Shown here: in pieces, positions 35,816 to 45,451 of the stretch
Numbering within the stretch: the stretch's first letter is position 1
Layout of the letters: each line of letters opens with the position of its first letter
Made by a program: the position numbers and the translations under genes
Notes under the pieces: generated by a model
Told to the model about the DNA's origin: nothing
What the model saw: only the letters and a program-made list of their open reading frames with translations
The model's database searches: none
Assembly (NCBI GenBank): GCA_025024175.1
Contig: QCXZ01000137.1
Coordinates: 73,594,680-73,658,679, forward strand
Reading direction: 5' to 3'
DNA length: 64,000 bases
Source: Rhyzopertha dominica
Taxonomy: Eukaryota > Arthropoda > Insecta > Coleoptera > Bostrichidae

Positions 35816-37790
35816 CTGTTATAAATAACAACAAGGTCGATTGCCCCCAAATTTAAGAAAAATATTAATATTGTGTATATTAATAAACTAGCATTACAAC
35901 AACTTATCCGGTTATTAGTTAAAAATAGTGGTTGTGATTGACAATAATGCATCCTTGTTACAATAACCATTTTTATTAAATTAGGACGCATTTGTTTTTA
36001 ACTAAGTACTGCAGTGTTTGATAAAAACGTTTAAACAACGATTACAAAAAATTGTAAATTTATAACAATCTAGTTATTACATTAATGATTTAGGTGGAGC
36101 GTTAACAAACGTTGATTCATAACTAAAATGAAAATTTTATATTAATGTAAATTTGGTCCATGACAGCATTTCGTTCAATTTACAACCAAAATTTTTTTTG
36201 AGTGTTGTAGTATTTTATTTACTTTTTGTACTAACTAACTAATTTAATCAATCCTGTCTAAAATTCCAAAAGTTTAGATGTTTTCTTCCTTTTTATAGTG
36301 TAATTCTAAGCTAACACTACATCGTGTAGGTGTCAGTAACTATACACAAATTTATAGTGCACACCTTATTATTATGAACTAAGCAGAATACATTAATTTT
36401 GTGCGAGACCCCTTATTCTTTAGTCCGTACTAGCTTGCCACTATTAAGTTACACACAACAAACAAGAAGTTGGTCTCTAGCTGTGTAGGGGTTGAGGGGA
36501 ATTGAATTGGAAAGTCGTGGTTTTGTGAGAGTATCGCGTCGCACATGATCAACTAGTCCCCCGAGAAACTTACACCGCACCCTAAAGTTCCGAGCAGTAG
36601 GCACCCATATCATATTAATTCAGTTAAGCAAGTTGTCCACTTATATCAGAATTTAATCGCGTGATCGTCGGAATGAGCCCCTTCGAAAGGACACTTTCAT
36701 CAACGGCAGCGGCATGGAGCGTTCAGACCGATAAAATCACGAATCACTGATCTTCCCGGCAGTGACAAGAAAAATTGACGTTTAGATAGCAACTTGTAGA
36801 GTTAGATAGCTATCGAAGGTAGTGGCATTACTCAAGTTGTCACTTTGGGGAACTCACCGGACGCATATTTTATGGAGGTGACGGTAGGCTACCGACGTAG
36901 ATATATCAACAAAGCCTCAACATCAATATAGTGCGCCCCACACAGATACATACCGATCTGTCTATCTAAACGTTGGACGTGCGAAATTCGGCGACGGCAT
37001 TTAAGGGACCAATAAGGTCGAGGAGGGTGAATAAATATTGACCTCTTAAAACGCCTTCGCGGAGTAGAAGCCTCTTCCGAAACTTCTATCTACGGTTTAT
37101 TTCCCAGATAGAAAATATTTATTTACTACTTCGTAAGCTGGGAGAACGAGTTTTCCTTCGCGTTTTTATTTATATTTGATCACGGGATGACAAAAGAAAT
37201 ATCTTATAAAAAGGAGCTGGCGCGTCTCGGTATCAACAGGGACCCATACCTGAAAAGTTTTTCGATTTGGCAATCCCCCTGAAACGATGATGCTTTAAAC
37301 AACGCTGGCGTTTTATTGGACAACCGTTGTTGTAGTTAATTTCTGAATATTATACACCCATACGCAAAAATTGTAGGTACATATCATTGTTTGACATCTT
37401 ATTAACTTCCATTTATATAACTGTACTAAATCAACCGGCGCAGTACCAAAAGTATTTGAGAGTGAAGAAAATTATAAAGGTATTTATAAACAAAATACTG
37501 CACATAAAATACATTGAAACTATTCACACATTCAGTGTTTAAACCGCGTTATAAATTAACTTTGACTGTATATTAATCTTGAAACATATCGGTTACGCAT
37601 TAAAGAAACTGGAGAATGTTTAAATCGACAACAAAGGTAAACTGTCTATGATGTCATGGACTATTTTAAACTACTTTTAATTCATTTAATAATAAATTAC
37701 ATGGACAATAGTCCAAACAAGACCCTCCAATCTATAAAATACCAAAATATTTAAGATTTGTGAATGCCTTCAAATTTCGAATAATCTTTA
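35816..37790. other. No gene recognised
   Basis: Contains a GC-richer stretch at about 36,480-37,290 without an open frame or known motif; otherwise AT-rich. Confidence 0.45.
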
Positions 37791-37989
37791 TAATTATTCT
37801 CACTGTATTTATTTGTAGGGTTTGGCTCCTGTTTTTATTTAATTAAAGACACTTTAATCAACAAATATTATTTTATAAATTGACACACTAGTATGAAATT
37901 AATATGACATTTACAATTTTGATGTTAATATAAAATGTACCATAGAGACAGAGAAGAAAAACACACTTAACTATCTAGATCTTACTTTA

Positions 37990-38670
37990 ACTAAAAGGAT
38001 AACAAAATTCTCACAAAATGGCATTCAAAACCAACTGCATCAGGAAGACTACTAAATTACCACTCTAAATAANTAAAAATAGCTATCCTATACAACACTA
38101 TACAACGAATAAAATTAACTAGTTCAGAACTTAGAATTAAAACTTTACACACTATTACTAAAATACTAAAAAAAATAACAACTACCCAACTAAATTAATA
38201 CGTAATATAAAACAACAAACAAAAAAACTATACAATAGTATTCAATACGAAAAACAAGAAAAAAACACAAACATAACATACTTAACATTACCATATATAC
38301 CATCCCTTACTCAAAAAATAGAAATCCTACTAAAACCACATAATTTCCAAATTACATATAAACCAATTAACATGATTAAACAATTCTACACACCGTTAAA
38401 AACAAAAGCACCAAAAGAAAGAAGACAACAAACAATATATAGGACAAACAGGACAACACTTAAAAAACAGACTACAACAACATAAAAATAATAACAACTA
38501 CAGAGCTCTAAAAATTCATCAAGAACAAACTAACCACACTTTTGACTTTGATAATACCAAAATTATTACTACAGAAAAACATAAATGTAAAAGACAATTT
38601 TTGAAAATGATACATATACAAAAAACCCAAACGCATGTGCAAACGACAGGACTTACATACAAGGACTAAG
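37990..38670 (+). pseudogene. PLE reverse-transcriptase end and GIY-YIG domain (frameshifted)
   Basis: Near 38,270-38,360 the plus strand reads ITYLTLPYIPSLTQKIEILL, the linker motif between PLE reverse transcriptase and endonuclease. A shifted frame at about 38,435 gives YIGQTGQHLKNRLQQH, the GIY-YIG core with its arginine, followed by FDNTKIIT and KRQFLKMIHI. Composition is striking: G is almost absent on this strand (about 11 G against 60 C in 38,101-38,400 by hand count). At least two frame shifts are needed to read the whole region. Confidence 0.65.
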
Positions 38671-38834
38671 TAATACATACAACACTATCATTTAAACACA
38701 CACTCTCACCATCACATTTACCATCCACCTATATACACAATAATAGCAAAGGAACAAACTCAAAGGTACATTTTATATTAATATCAAAATTGTAGATGTC
38801 ATAATAATTTCATATTAGTTTGTCAATCTATAAA

Positions 38835-38885
38835 ATAAGCATATTTGATAAAGACCTAAATTATACGTCGAAACGTCATATTTAT
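38835..38885 (+). ncRNA. Hammerhead-like motif, right PLE arm (degenerate)
   Basis: TTGATAA (38,845-38,851) stands where CTGATGA is expected, followed by AGAC...GTC as stem II and GAAACGTC (GAAA at 38,870-38,873). Two core substitutions suggest it is inactive. Confidence 0.45.
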
Positions 38886-39234
38886 AGGTAAAAGCGTCTT
38901 TAATTAAATAAAAACGGGAGCCAGAACCTACAAATAAATACACTAAGAATAATTAATACGAAAGGACTCCACAAAATTAACATCAAAATCTATGTAATAG
39001 TGTCCAGGTCTTTAAATTTCTGACTCATACCTTCCTACCAACAATACTTTTCAGAAGTTTTAGATCATCTACCCACAACGATACTCTAGAATAGCCCAAT
39101 ACGTTTGATAAGCATATACGCTGTACAAAACATTTATAAGTTGGAAAAAACAAATTTAGTTTTATGGATTCAAATCGGTCACTACTACTACAGACTTAAA
39201 TCAGTTTTAAAATTAAAAGCACAAAATGTGAGAT

Positions 39235-39240
39235 AGCTTG
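39235..39240. repeat. Polinton target-site duplication, left copy (AGCTTG)
   Basis: AGCTTG directly precedes the left terminal repeat and matches 50,428-50,433 exactly. Confidence 0.9.
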
Positions 39241-39450
39241 AGTAGGACATATCTGTATGTTCTGTTGCAAAATTTTAATTGATAATTAATTGAAGTAATT
39301 AAGCATTTAATTAATTGACGCTAATGAACTTTTTTCAGGATTTTTGATTATTTAATGTGTGGATTTAGGTGGTGGGGGGTTGGTGATGCGATGGATGATT
39401 GCTAGCTGATGAGAAATTGGAGTGGAACTTTTAATTTGATTATTTAGTTA
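39241..39450 (+). repeat. Polinton left terminal inverted repeat
   Basis: 210 bp, identical to the right terminal repeat except for one T in a T5/T6 run near 39,330. The outermost bases are AG. Confidence 0.95.
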
Positions 39451-39857
39451 TATGAACTTATATTGGACATTATATCCGATTAGATTATTTAGTTAAACTT
39501 TAAATGGAACATTGTAGTGGAAATAAATTGTGATGACGCATTGGTTATGTGATGAACGATTGTAGATGTTTTCTTAATGATTTTTAATTAGTCGATTAAA
39601 TAATGAAGTGTTTACGTGTTATATGTTGAGCAAATCAACTTTGGTAGTGGATATAATTAGGAAATGAATAGAGGGTATGTAAAAAGGTTTTTTTTTCTTT
39701 GTAGTTGTTTAGGAAAAATAGAAAAATATACAAATAGATGCGGAATATTTTTCATATATGTATTTAGATGTAATTATACAACTAAAAGCCTATAAAATAC
39801 AAAACTATAATAATAATAATAATAGTAATCGCTTAACACTAAGGTGAAGGGAAAAAT
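39451..39857. other. Subterminal noncoding segment of Polinton
   Basis: AT-rich 3' flank of the minus-strand proline-rich gene; contains an AAT run at 39,809-39,826. No clear polyadenylation signal was picked out. Confidence 0.5.
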
Positions 39858-41436
39858 TTACGAATTATAAAAATAATGATGATGAAGGATGTGGATATGA
39901 GCGGGATTGGGTGCAGGAGGTGGGGGGTTTTCGTGCTGGTTAAAGTTGGCATTGTATGGCGGCTGAGGATGTTCGGGAGCGGGTACAGGTGTAGGGGGGT
40001 GATAATGAGTCGGCTGGGGCTGCTCCCTTGGAGGCTGCGGGGGCGGTGGGACCTGTGGTGACCTCGGTCTCATCACATGTCGTCCATAAGGATGATACCG
40101 GTGTCCCTGATGCATCGGAGGCACCGGTATCTCCGGAAATAGCGGATGAGCCGGCTGGGGTTGCTCCCTTGGAGGCTGCGGGGGCGGTGGGAACTCCGGT
40201 GACCTCGGTCTCATCACATGTCCATAAGGATGATACCGGTGTCCCTGATGCATCGGCGACATCGGAGGCGCCGGTATCTCCGGAAATACCGGTAGGAGTG
40301 GTGGTGGTGATGGTGATTGAAACCTCAGTTCCGGTTCATCTTCGAACAGCGGTTCCGGAACTCCTCCCGCTATTCTTAATTGCTGCGCTCCAATTTCTAA
40401 TCCCAAGAAGGAAAAACATTTTGCTTTAGTAATAATTGGTAAATTTTAAGTTATTGTTTAATTTGTTACCTCCGTAATAGTTTTGACTACGCTCCTCCTC
40501 CAGAGCTGATGACGGCAGAGGTTGAAAACCTGAACATAATGATAAAAAAGAAAAAAAAACATATTAGGAAATTAAATATAAGCTTAAGTTTAAGTAATCA
40601 TTACCTGCCATCATCAACCTCTCTTCTACTCCCATGAACGGTCCATGATCGATGAATGACTCATTTCCTCCTTTTTTTAAGAGAGAATTTGTAATTAGAA
40701 TTAAATTCAACAGTATCTAAGAGTAACCGTATTTTACCTGCAAGAGTGTCCGACGTTACGCGTCTACACGGTTCAACGGCTGCAGCGTTCAACCTTTGCA
40801 CAGACGGGCCCGCTGTTGCCAGGGAAGGCAATCCAGGTACATCTGCAGAAAATACAAAAATAGATAACTTTTATATATGAGAGAACATGTACGCAAAATA
40901 TGTCATTGTTAAATTCTTACCTGTGCTAGGTATCGCTGAGGACATTCTGATCTGCATTAGGGCCAAGTTCTGCCAGATCATTATCATCTATGATGATTAA
41001 TGATCTTGTAGAACTTGAAAGCACCGCTTTGATCAGAGATTACATCGTTAACTCGATCATTTGAATGAAACGAATTCCCTCAGTAGATCTCTGATGTTAT
41101 TGCCAGATCAGGCATTGGAATCCGTCTCACCCCTGCTTATAGAAATTCTGCAAAATGGACACTCGTGCCTGGGTATCTTTCTGCACATGATAGGCACATT
41201 ATGTGCCCGTTCATGCATTGGACTATTCTCCCGTCCATATACTCCAAGCCAAATAAAACATTGAATAGCTCTTAGCAACTGCATTAGCAGAATGCCGAAG
41301 TTAATAAGTCTGTAAGAAATAATAATATTGTTAATTTAAAAAAAAGGTGCGGAGGTATTGGTATGAAGAAGAAGAGTGGTTATCAAAAAAGACAAAAGGA
41401 AAATCAATATACTTACAATAATTGTTGGCGATCCAT
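39858..41436 (-). CDS. Spliced RING-finger/proline-rich accessory gene of the Polinton (frame-broken in exon 2)
   Basis: Six minus-strand exons are predicted: 41,436-41,417 (ATG, phase 2 donor GTAAGT), 41,309-40,921, 40,842-40,738, 40,670-40,605, 40,529-40,470 and 40,396-39,858, with introns of 67-107 bp, all GT-AG. Exons 3-5 are 105, 66 and 60 nt and all junctions from exon 2 on are phase 1. Exon 2 encodes a RING finger: C-x2-(C) at about 41,260, CMNGHIMCLSC at 41,217-41,185, CPFCR near 41,160. These pieces lie in two frames and stops follow, so at least two indels and a nonsense change interrupt it. The spacing resembles SIAH-type E3 ubiquitin ligases. The last exon is proline-rich with two tandem 47-residue units (HQGHRYHPYG...PPPPQPPREQPQP). 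Role inferred: host-interaction E3 ligase. It could also be two adjacent genes. Confidence 0.6.
40012..40293 (-). repeat. In-frame tandem duplication (about 141 bp) in proline-rich exon
   Basis: GGCTGGGGCTGCTCCCTTGG at 40,012 recurs with one change at 40,153. The units differ by small in-frame indels (3 and 9 nt), so the protein repeat is preserved. The exon is far richer in G+C than its surroundings. Confidence 0.8.
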
Positions 41437-43603
41437 GTTCTCTTACACACACACACACTGAACACGAAAACTCTAGATTTATTTTCGAAGCCACTGGTGT
41501 AAAAGCCTCTGTAACCGCTTCAGATTTTATGCCTTTTTCCACCACGTCCTCGAAAATACGGTTTTAGGGGTGTTTTCCACAAAAACAGATGCTTAGCGGC
41601 GGTACCCTTTTAAAAATTTTGTTCAAAATCAACTATTCCATAGTCACTGTCGGCTCGTGTGACCGCTGACAAGGGTTAAGTGGTTAAGATTTACAAACTT
41701 GTCCGTTCTTTGTGAAGTTGTTACTAGAACCGTACCCGTAAGCCAACAGGTTTAAACAAGTCTCGAAGTCCGACACCAAGGAGCCAAAGCGTCAGAATTT
41801 ATTTTAAAATAAAACAAATTATTTCTCCAAAAAAGATTAAATACCGGAACTAGGAATTTTTATAGTAGGTGTTCCAGCACAGTTTTTTTTTTTTAGTACA
41901 TAGTTACAGACAAATTACTGTAAAGCAGTTATAAATTGGTTGTATAACAATTATTATATAAAAAAAAACAGTGTTATAAAATATTGCGATATTACGTATT
42001 ATGCAATGATACTGTTGCATTCAACAACTTCAAAGGGACCTCCCAGTGTTGTAATAACTGATTTGGCGGAAATGTTTTATTTTCCTAATGACTCGTTAAA
42101 GTTACAACCCATTGCTTCTTCAACAAAATAAGAAAGCATGCCCGCAGACCGAAAAACTAGATGTCATAAGATATGTGTAGTGTTGATTTCCTATTTTGTG
42201 TATCTTGTAGTTACAGAAAACTAAACTATTACCAATTAAAACTTTCTATAAAAAAAACATATGTATATGTGTACAAAAACTTTGAAGCGTCACCAACTTA
42301 ATAAGTATTTCATCAATTAAGAGATAACTTAAAAAATACGACATAACGTTTAATCATATGGCATTATAAACCTAACTGGACTGCTTACAAACCTCATTTT
42401 ATAATCAAATTTCCTTATAAATTTGATTGTTACGTTTTGGTAATTTTTTGTTGGCTTGTTACAATGGCGGCCATACATGTGATTAAAATCTAAAAAAAAA
42501 ACAATAATATGGCTTCCGTTTTTTATAAAAACACATATATCACAGAAAAATATCTGTAGAATAACACTGATTTTTACATGATAGAATCAAGGCTTAATAA
42601 AATAGTTTTATAAATGTTCACCGGGTGAAAATTCAGTGTTAAGTAACATTTAAAAAAAAACCCTTTATAAAATAGTTTGAACCATTCGAAAATAGTTGTA
42701 TAAAGCGTTCTGTAATGTAGTCTTAATACTATTTTTTATATAATTTGCTGTGACAACGTTCTTAACACTAAACTATATAAGAATTTAATGTAATGAAGCT
42801 GAATACTCGTTAGGGAAACCTTATAAAATAAAATAGACATCGGGGAACGCTAATAAAATAAAAAAAATAGGTAAAGTTAATATGCTCTGTTATTTGAAAT
42901 TAAATAAATTATATATTGCTTATTGGGAAAAATCCTTTGAGGTAAATTTTATCACCAGCAAGCAATTACTTCGGCTTTCAGCATACAATTGCAATTTCAA
43001 TTACACATTGCAATCTTAAGCTCACAGCAAGAAGCTAATGCGCTGTAGCAATGCATCGCATCAGTTTTTTTCCAGAAATGAACCAAAACGGTAAAACAAG
43101 TCATTACTTCGGCTTTTAGCAAAAATAGCATTTCCATTTGAGTTAAGTGGACAAGTATTTTCTCAGAACTTAGTAGCCCGTTCTATAAAACCTTATTATT
43201 CTAGTCGTAAATACCCTCAACTGAGCAGCAAACACAAAGTCAACAGGCTCAAACAAGTCTTTCAAAAATCCGACATCACGGAGCCGAAGCGTTGGTCCAA
43301 TCCTTCGGCTTTTAGCAGACAATAGCAATTCCAGTTATGCATTACAGTCTGAGCGGTTTGAGTAAACCGCCATTGTGTAGGCTTTTAGCGAAAGAAAAAG
43401 TCGTTTCTACCTGTGGTTTCACTTAAGATTTATTGGTCGCGTGTCTAAATAGCATTTTGACAGGTTCATGTCAACCTCTAATAAGCTGAAGCCTCTTTCT
43501 AATGCACTTTAGGGAAAAAAACAAAAAGGAAAAATGACAGGTGCAATTTAGAAGAATAGCTACAAGTTCAAACCTGCATTCTGCTTCCTTTGTTGTAAGG
43601 CTG
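41437..43603. other. Polinton intergenic region with degenerate repeats
   Basis: No supported gene in 2.2 kb. Three imperfect copies of CTTCGGCTTTYAGCA...AATTGCAATTTCA start at about 42,969, 43,108 and 43,303. A second pair shares ACAAGTCT...TCCGACA...GGAGCC(A/G)AAGCG at about 41,757 and 43,243. They could be control or replication repeats, or relics of duplicated sequence. Confidence 0.55.
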
Positions 43604-43611
43604 TATAAAAA
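43604..43611 (+). promoter_or_regulatory. TATA box upstream of the small Polinton gene
   Basis: TATAAAAA lies 184 bp before the ATG at 43,788. About 30 bp further on, TTACACACAGTTAAC is a plausible initiation region. Confidence 0.45.
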
Positions 43612-43787
43612 GGCGTTCGGTCCGTAGTTACACACAGTTAACAAGCAGTCAAGAGAAAGTGTGGTTTATCTGTTTGTGCGCGTTTTTTTTTTTGTTTTCC
43701 TTTTTTCTACACATATTTGCCTTTACGGCACTACTACTTTTTGCTGCTATATAAGGTATTGTAGTTTTTTTGTCGTTTTACTTAAAT

Positions 43788-44125
43788 ATGGAATATTTAA
43801 ATGAAATTTCAACCAGTGCACCAAAAAGCCAGTCTCAAATTAAGCCAGAAGAATTAGTGCCGCAACATTGTTATGCAATCTTAAGAGCTAAGCAAACTCA
43901 AACCAAATATGGTCTCTCTACGTACCTTATTATCAAGTAGAGGAAGAGGGCAAAACTACTGAGAGGCTTTTGTTTTTACCAAGACGGCTGAATAATGGCT
44001 TCAGTGAAGAGTGTATTAATCTAATTAACAAAGAACCTAGTAAAAAGTATGTTAAGTTTCTAGGCTCTGCCAAAAGCTATTCTGGTGCTAAAGCATCTTA
44101 TTTGTATGAGTTTGGTGATCTGTAA
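43788..44125 (+). pseudogene. Small Polinton protein with TKYG motif (one frameshift)
   Basis: Starting at ATG 43,788, about 50 codons contain the run PEELVPQHCYAIL followed by TKYGLSTYLI, then a stop at 43,938. In the +1 frame, from the same point, the protein continues through ERLLFLPRRLNN, KKYVKFLGSAKSYSGAKASY and ends at 44,125, giving about 112 residues in all. A short beta-rich protein with a TKYG turn, a following YLI strand and an FLPRR motif recalls single-domain OB-like nucleic-acid-binding proteins; this is inference, not recognition. It has its own TATA box. A single-base shift divides it. Confidence 0.55.
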
Positions 44126-44358
44126 TTAACGCTGTTTTTTTTTGCAAGTGCGAAAATTATTAGTTTAGTGCCTAGGTTGTAAGTCAAATTTTTAGTTAGT
44201 CAAAAATTGTAGTTTTAGAGGAAAATAAAAAAACATGCTCACCGCAGGTATGCAACGTAAATAGTGCTAGTTTTTCCTAACAATAATATAGTAAATACTT
44301 AGTGATCTACACTGGTAAGTACTGCATGTCATTTATTATCTTAATGTCACGTACTATC
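44126..44358. other. Noncoding 3' flank, up to the assembly gap
   Basis: AT-rich; no gene seen. The ATPase C-terminus or other genes may begin in the gap that follows. Confidence 0.4.
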
Positions 44359-44458
44359 NNNNNNNNNNNNNNNNNNNNNNNNNNNNNNNNNNNNNNNNNN
44401 NNNNNNNNNNNNNNNNNNNNNNNNNNNNNNNNNNNNNNNNNNNNNNNNNNNNNNNNNN
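44359..44458. other. Assembly gap (100 N)
   Basis: Exactly 100 N, the usual placeholder for a gap of unknown length. It truncates the ATPase at its C-terminal end and is the only place where a polymerase or integrase gene could be hidden. Confidence 0.95.
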
Positions 44459-45000
44459 AAAAATATGCGTAAATTTAATGAATCCTGCTTAAAAGCACAT
44501 AATGTATTGACATTGTCCCTTATCAGCTGCTTTGGGACTTTCGAATATGTTTGACATAGATAAAAGCAGTCGATACCCCTATGTCGTCCATAACTAAAAT
44601 AAGATTGGATAATACTTTGTCGTTCACAAAGAATATCGTCAAATATAAAGATGGAGTCCGGTTCTGCATTTGATGGATCCACAATGTCTTCACCATTGTC
44701 AAATGTGTACACTCCTAAATCCTCTATTGGTTCTAAGACTTTTAGCAGATATTGGTATTTGGGTTGGTAAAGTGATTTGGAATAAATGTAGATGTTGGAA
44801 AAATATAAACCTTGTGGATGTAGGATTAAACTGATTACAACATTAGTCTTTCCTGCATTCGATGGAGCGACAATAAGAGCACGAATCGTTGATGGCAAAA
44901 GAGGCCCATGACGTTGTACTTGATGCTTTTGATTCAATTCGTTCACTTTTTCATCTAAATTTTCAACTTCTAGGCGATGGTTTTGCTGCTCGATACGCAT
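44459..45000 (-). CDS. Polinton DNA-packaging ATPase (A32/FtsK-HerA type), C-terminus in gap
   Basis: An uninterrupted frame of about 180 residues. Residues 1-30 are polar and heptad-like, a likely coiled coil. Walker A is APSNAGKT (about 45-52), preceded by the hydrophobic strand RALIV. Walker B is IFIFDD (about 117-122), with a glutamine-containing strand FYLCQTYSK (about 146-154) in the sensor position. This arrangement is that of A32-like packaging ATPases of Polintons and large DNA viruses, which pump genome DNA into the capsid. The start ATG (45,000-44,998) is 41 bp from the divergent PLA2-like gene. The downstream part enters the N gap, so the end is unknown. It is one of the few unbroken virion genes. 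Confidence 0.9.
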
Positions 45001-45015
45001 CTTGCCGCGGTTGGA

Positions 45016-45025
45016 ATATATATAA
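45016..45025. promoter_or_regulatory. TATA-like element in 41-bp divergent promoter
   Basis: TATATATAAG lies between the ATPase start (45,000, minus) and the PLA2-like start (45,042, plus). The space is too short for two separate promoters with leaders, so transcription probably starts inside or very near the coding regions. Confidence 0.35.
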
Positions 45026-45041
45026 GTTCGTTCGCTGAGTG

Positions 45042-45451
45042 ATGCGTTATTTAAATGTTGCCTTTGAGCGAGAACGTCAGGGTGGTGGACTTGTCAATTC
45101 CTTGATAGATTCTCTACCCTTTTGAATTACATTTATCAAAAAATTACCAATTCTGTGGCCCGGGAACCAGATTAAACTTCGGTTGGCACGTGGGGACCAG
45201 GCATATAACGAACTTGATAAAGCTTGTAAAGTGCATGACATTGCTTATAGAGATAACAGCGATTTATCGAAACGTCACGCAGCTGATTACGAACTCGAAC
45301 AGAGTGCTTGGAAACGAGTACTTTCAAAAGACGCTACCTTAAAGAAAAAGCTGCAGCTTATTTAGTTACAAACGTCATGAAGCTTAAACGAAAAATGGGA
45401 ATGGGATGTGTCAGCATTGACGGTAGTCATCTCAACCTCAAGGAAGCGTAG
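45042..45451 (+). pseudogene. PLA2-like minor capsid protein of the Polinton (frameshifted)
   Basis: From ATG 45,042 the product begins with a GGG-containing segment (FERERQGGGLVNSLID). Around 45,160 CGPG is read in one frame and the following PGNQIKLR in another. The open frame at 45,183-45,365 gives ELDKACKVHDIAYRDN, with the His-Asp catalytic pair of the phospholipase-A2-like domain known from parvovirus VP1 and some Polinton minor capsid proteins. GPG is the calcium-loop motif. The C-terminal tail, after another one-base shift, ends with a basic stretch near MKLKRKMGMG. At least three compensating shifts occur. In related viruses this activity breaches endosomal membrane; here that is inference by family. 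Confidence 0.75.

Larger units (their letters stand above)
37791..38954 (+). mobile_element. Penelope-like element with inverted terminal repeats
   Basis: Arms at 37,791-37,941 and 38,765-38,954 are inverted copies (outer TTATTTGTAGG, inner AAATGTACC). The right arm is about 40 nt longer because it retains a hammerhead-like segment missing from the left arm. The interior encodes the reverse-transcriptase end and GIY-YIG domain in plus orientation. Coding is interrupted, so the copy is inactive. Confidence 0.7.

Noticed and set aside
36480..37290. GC-richer stretch considered as a host gene
   Set aside because: No open frame longer than about 60 codons, no splice-linked exons and no motif.
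40028..40429. 133-codon plus-strand frame with repetitive Val/Ala/Glu-rich sequence
   Set aside because: It is the antisense of the proline-rich exon. The splice structure and the GC-rich proline codons support the minus strand.
41061..41264. 67-codon plus-strand frame
   Set aside because: Antisense to the RING-finger exon, whose zinc-ligand spacing is recognisable on the minus strand.
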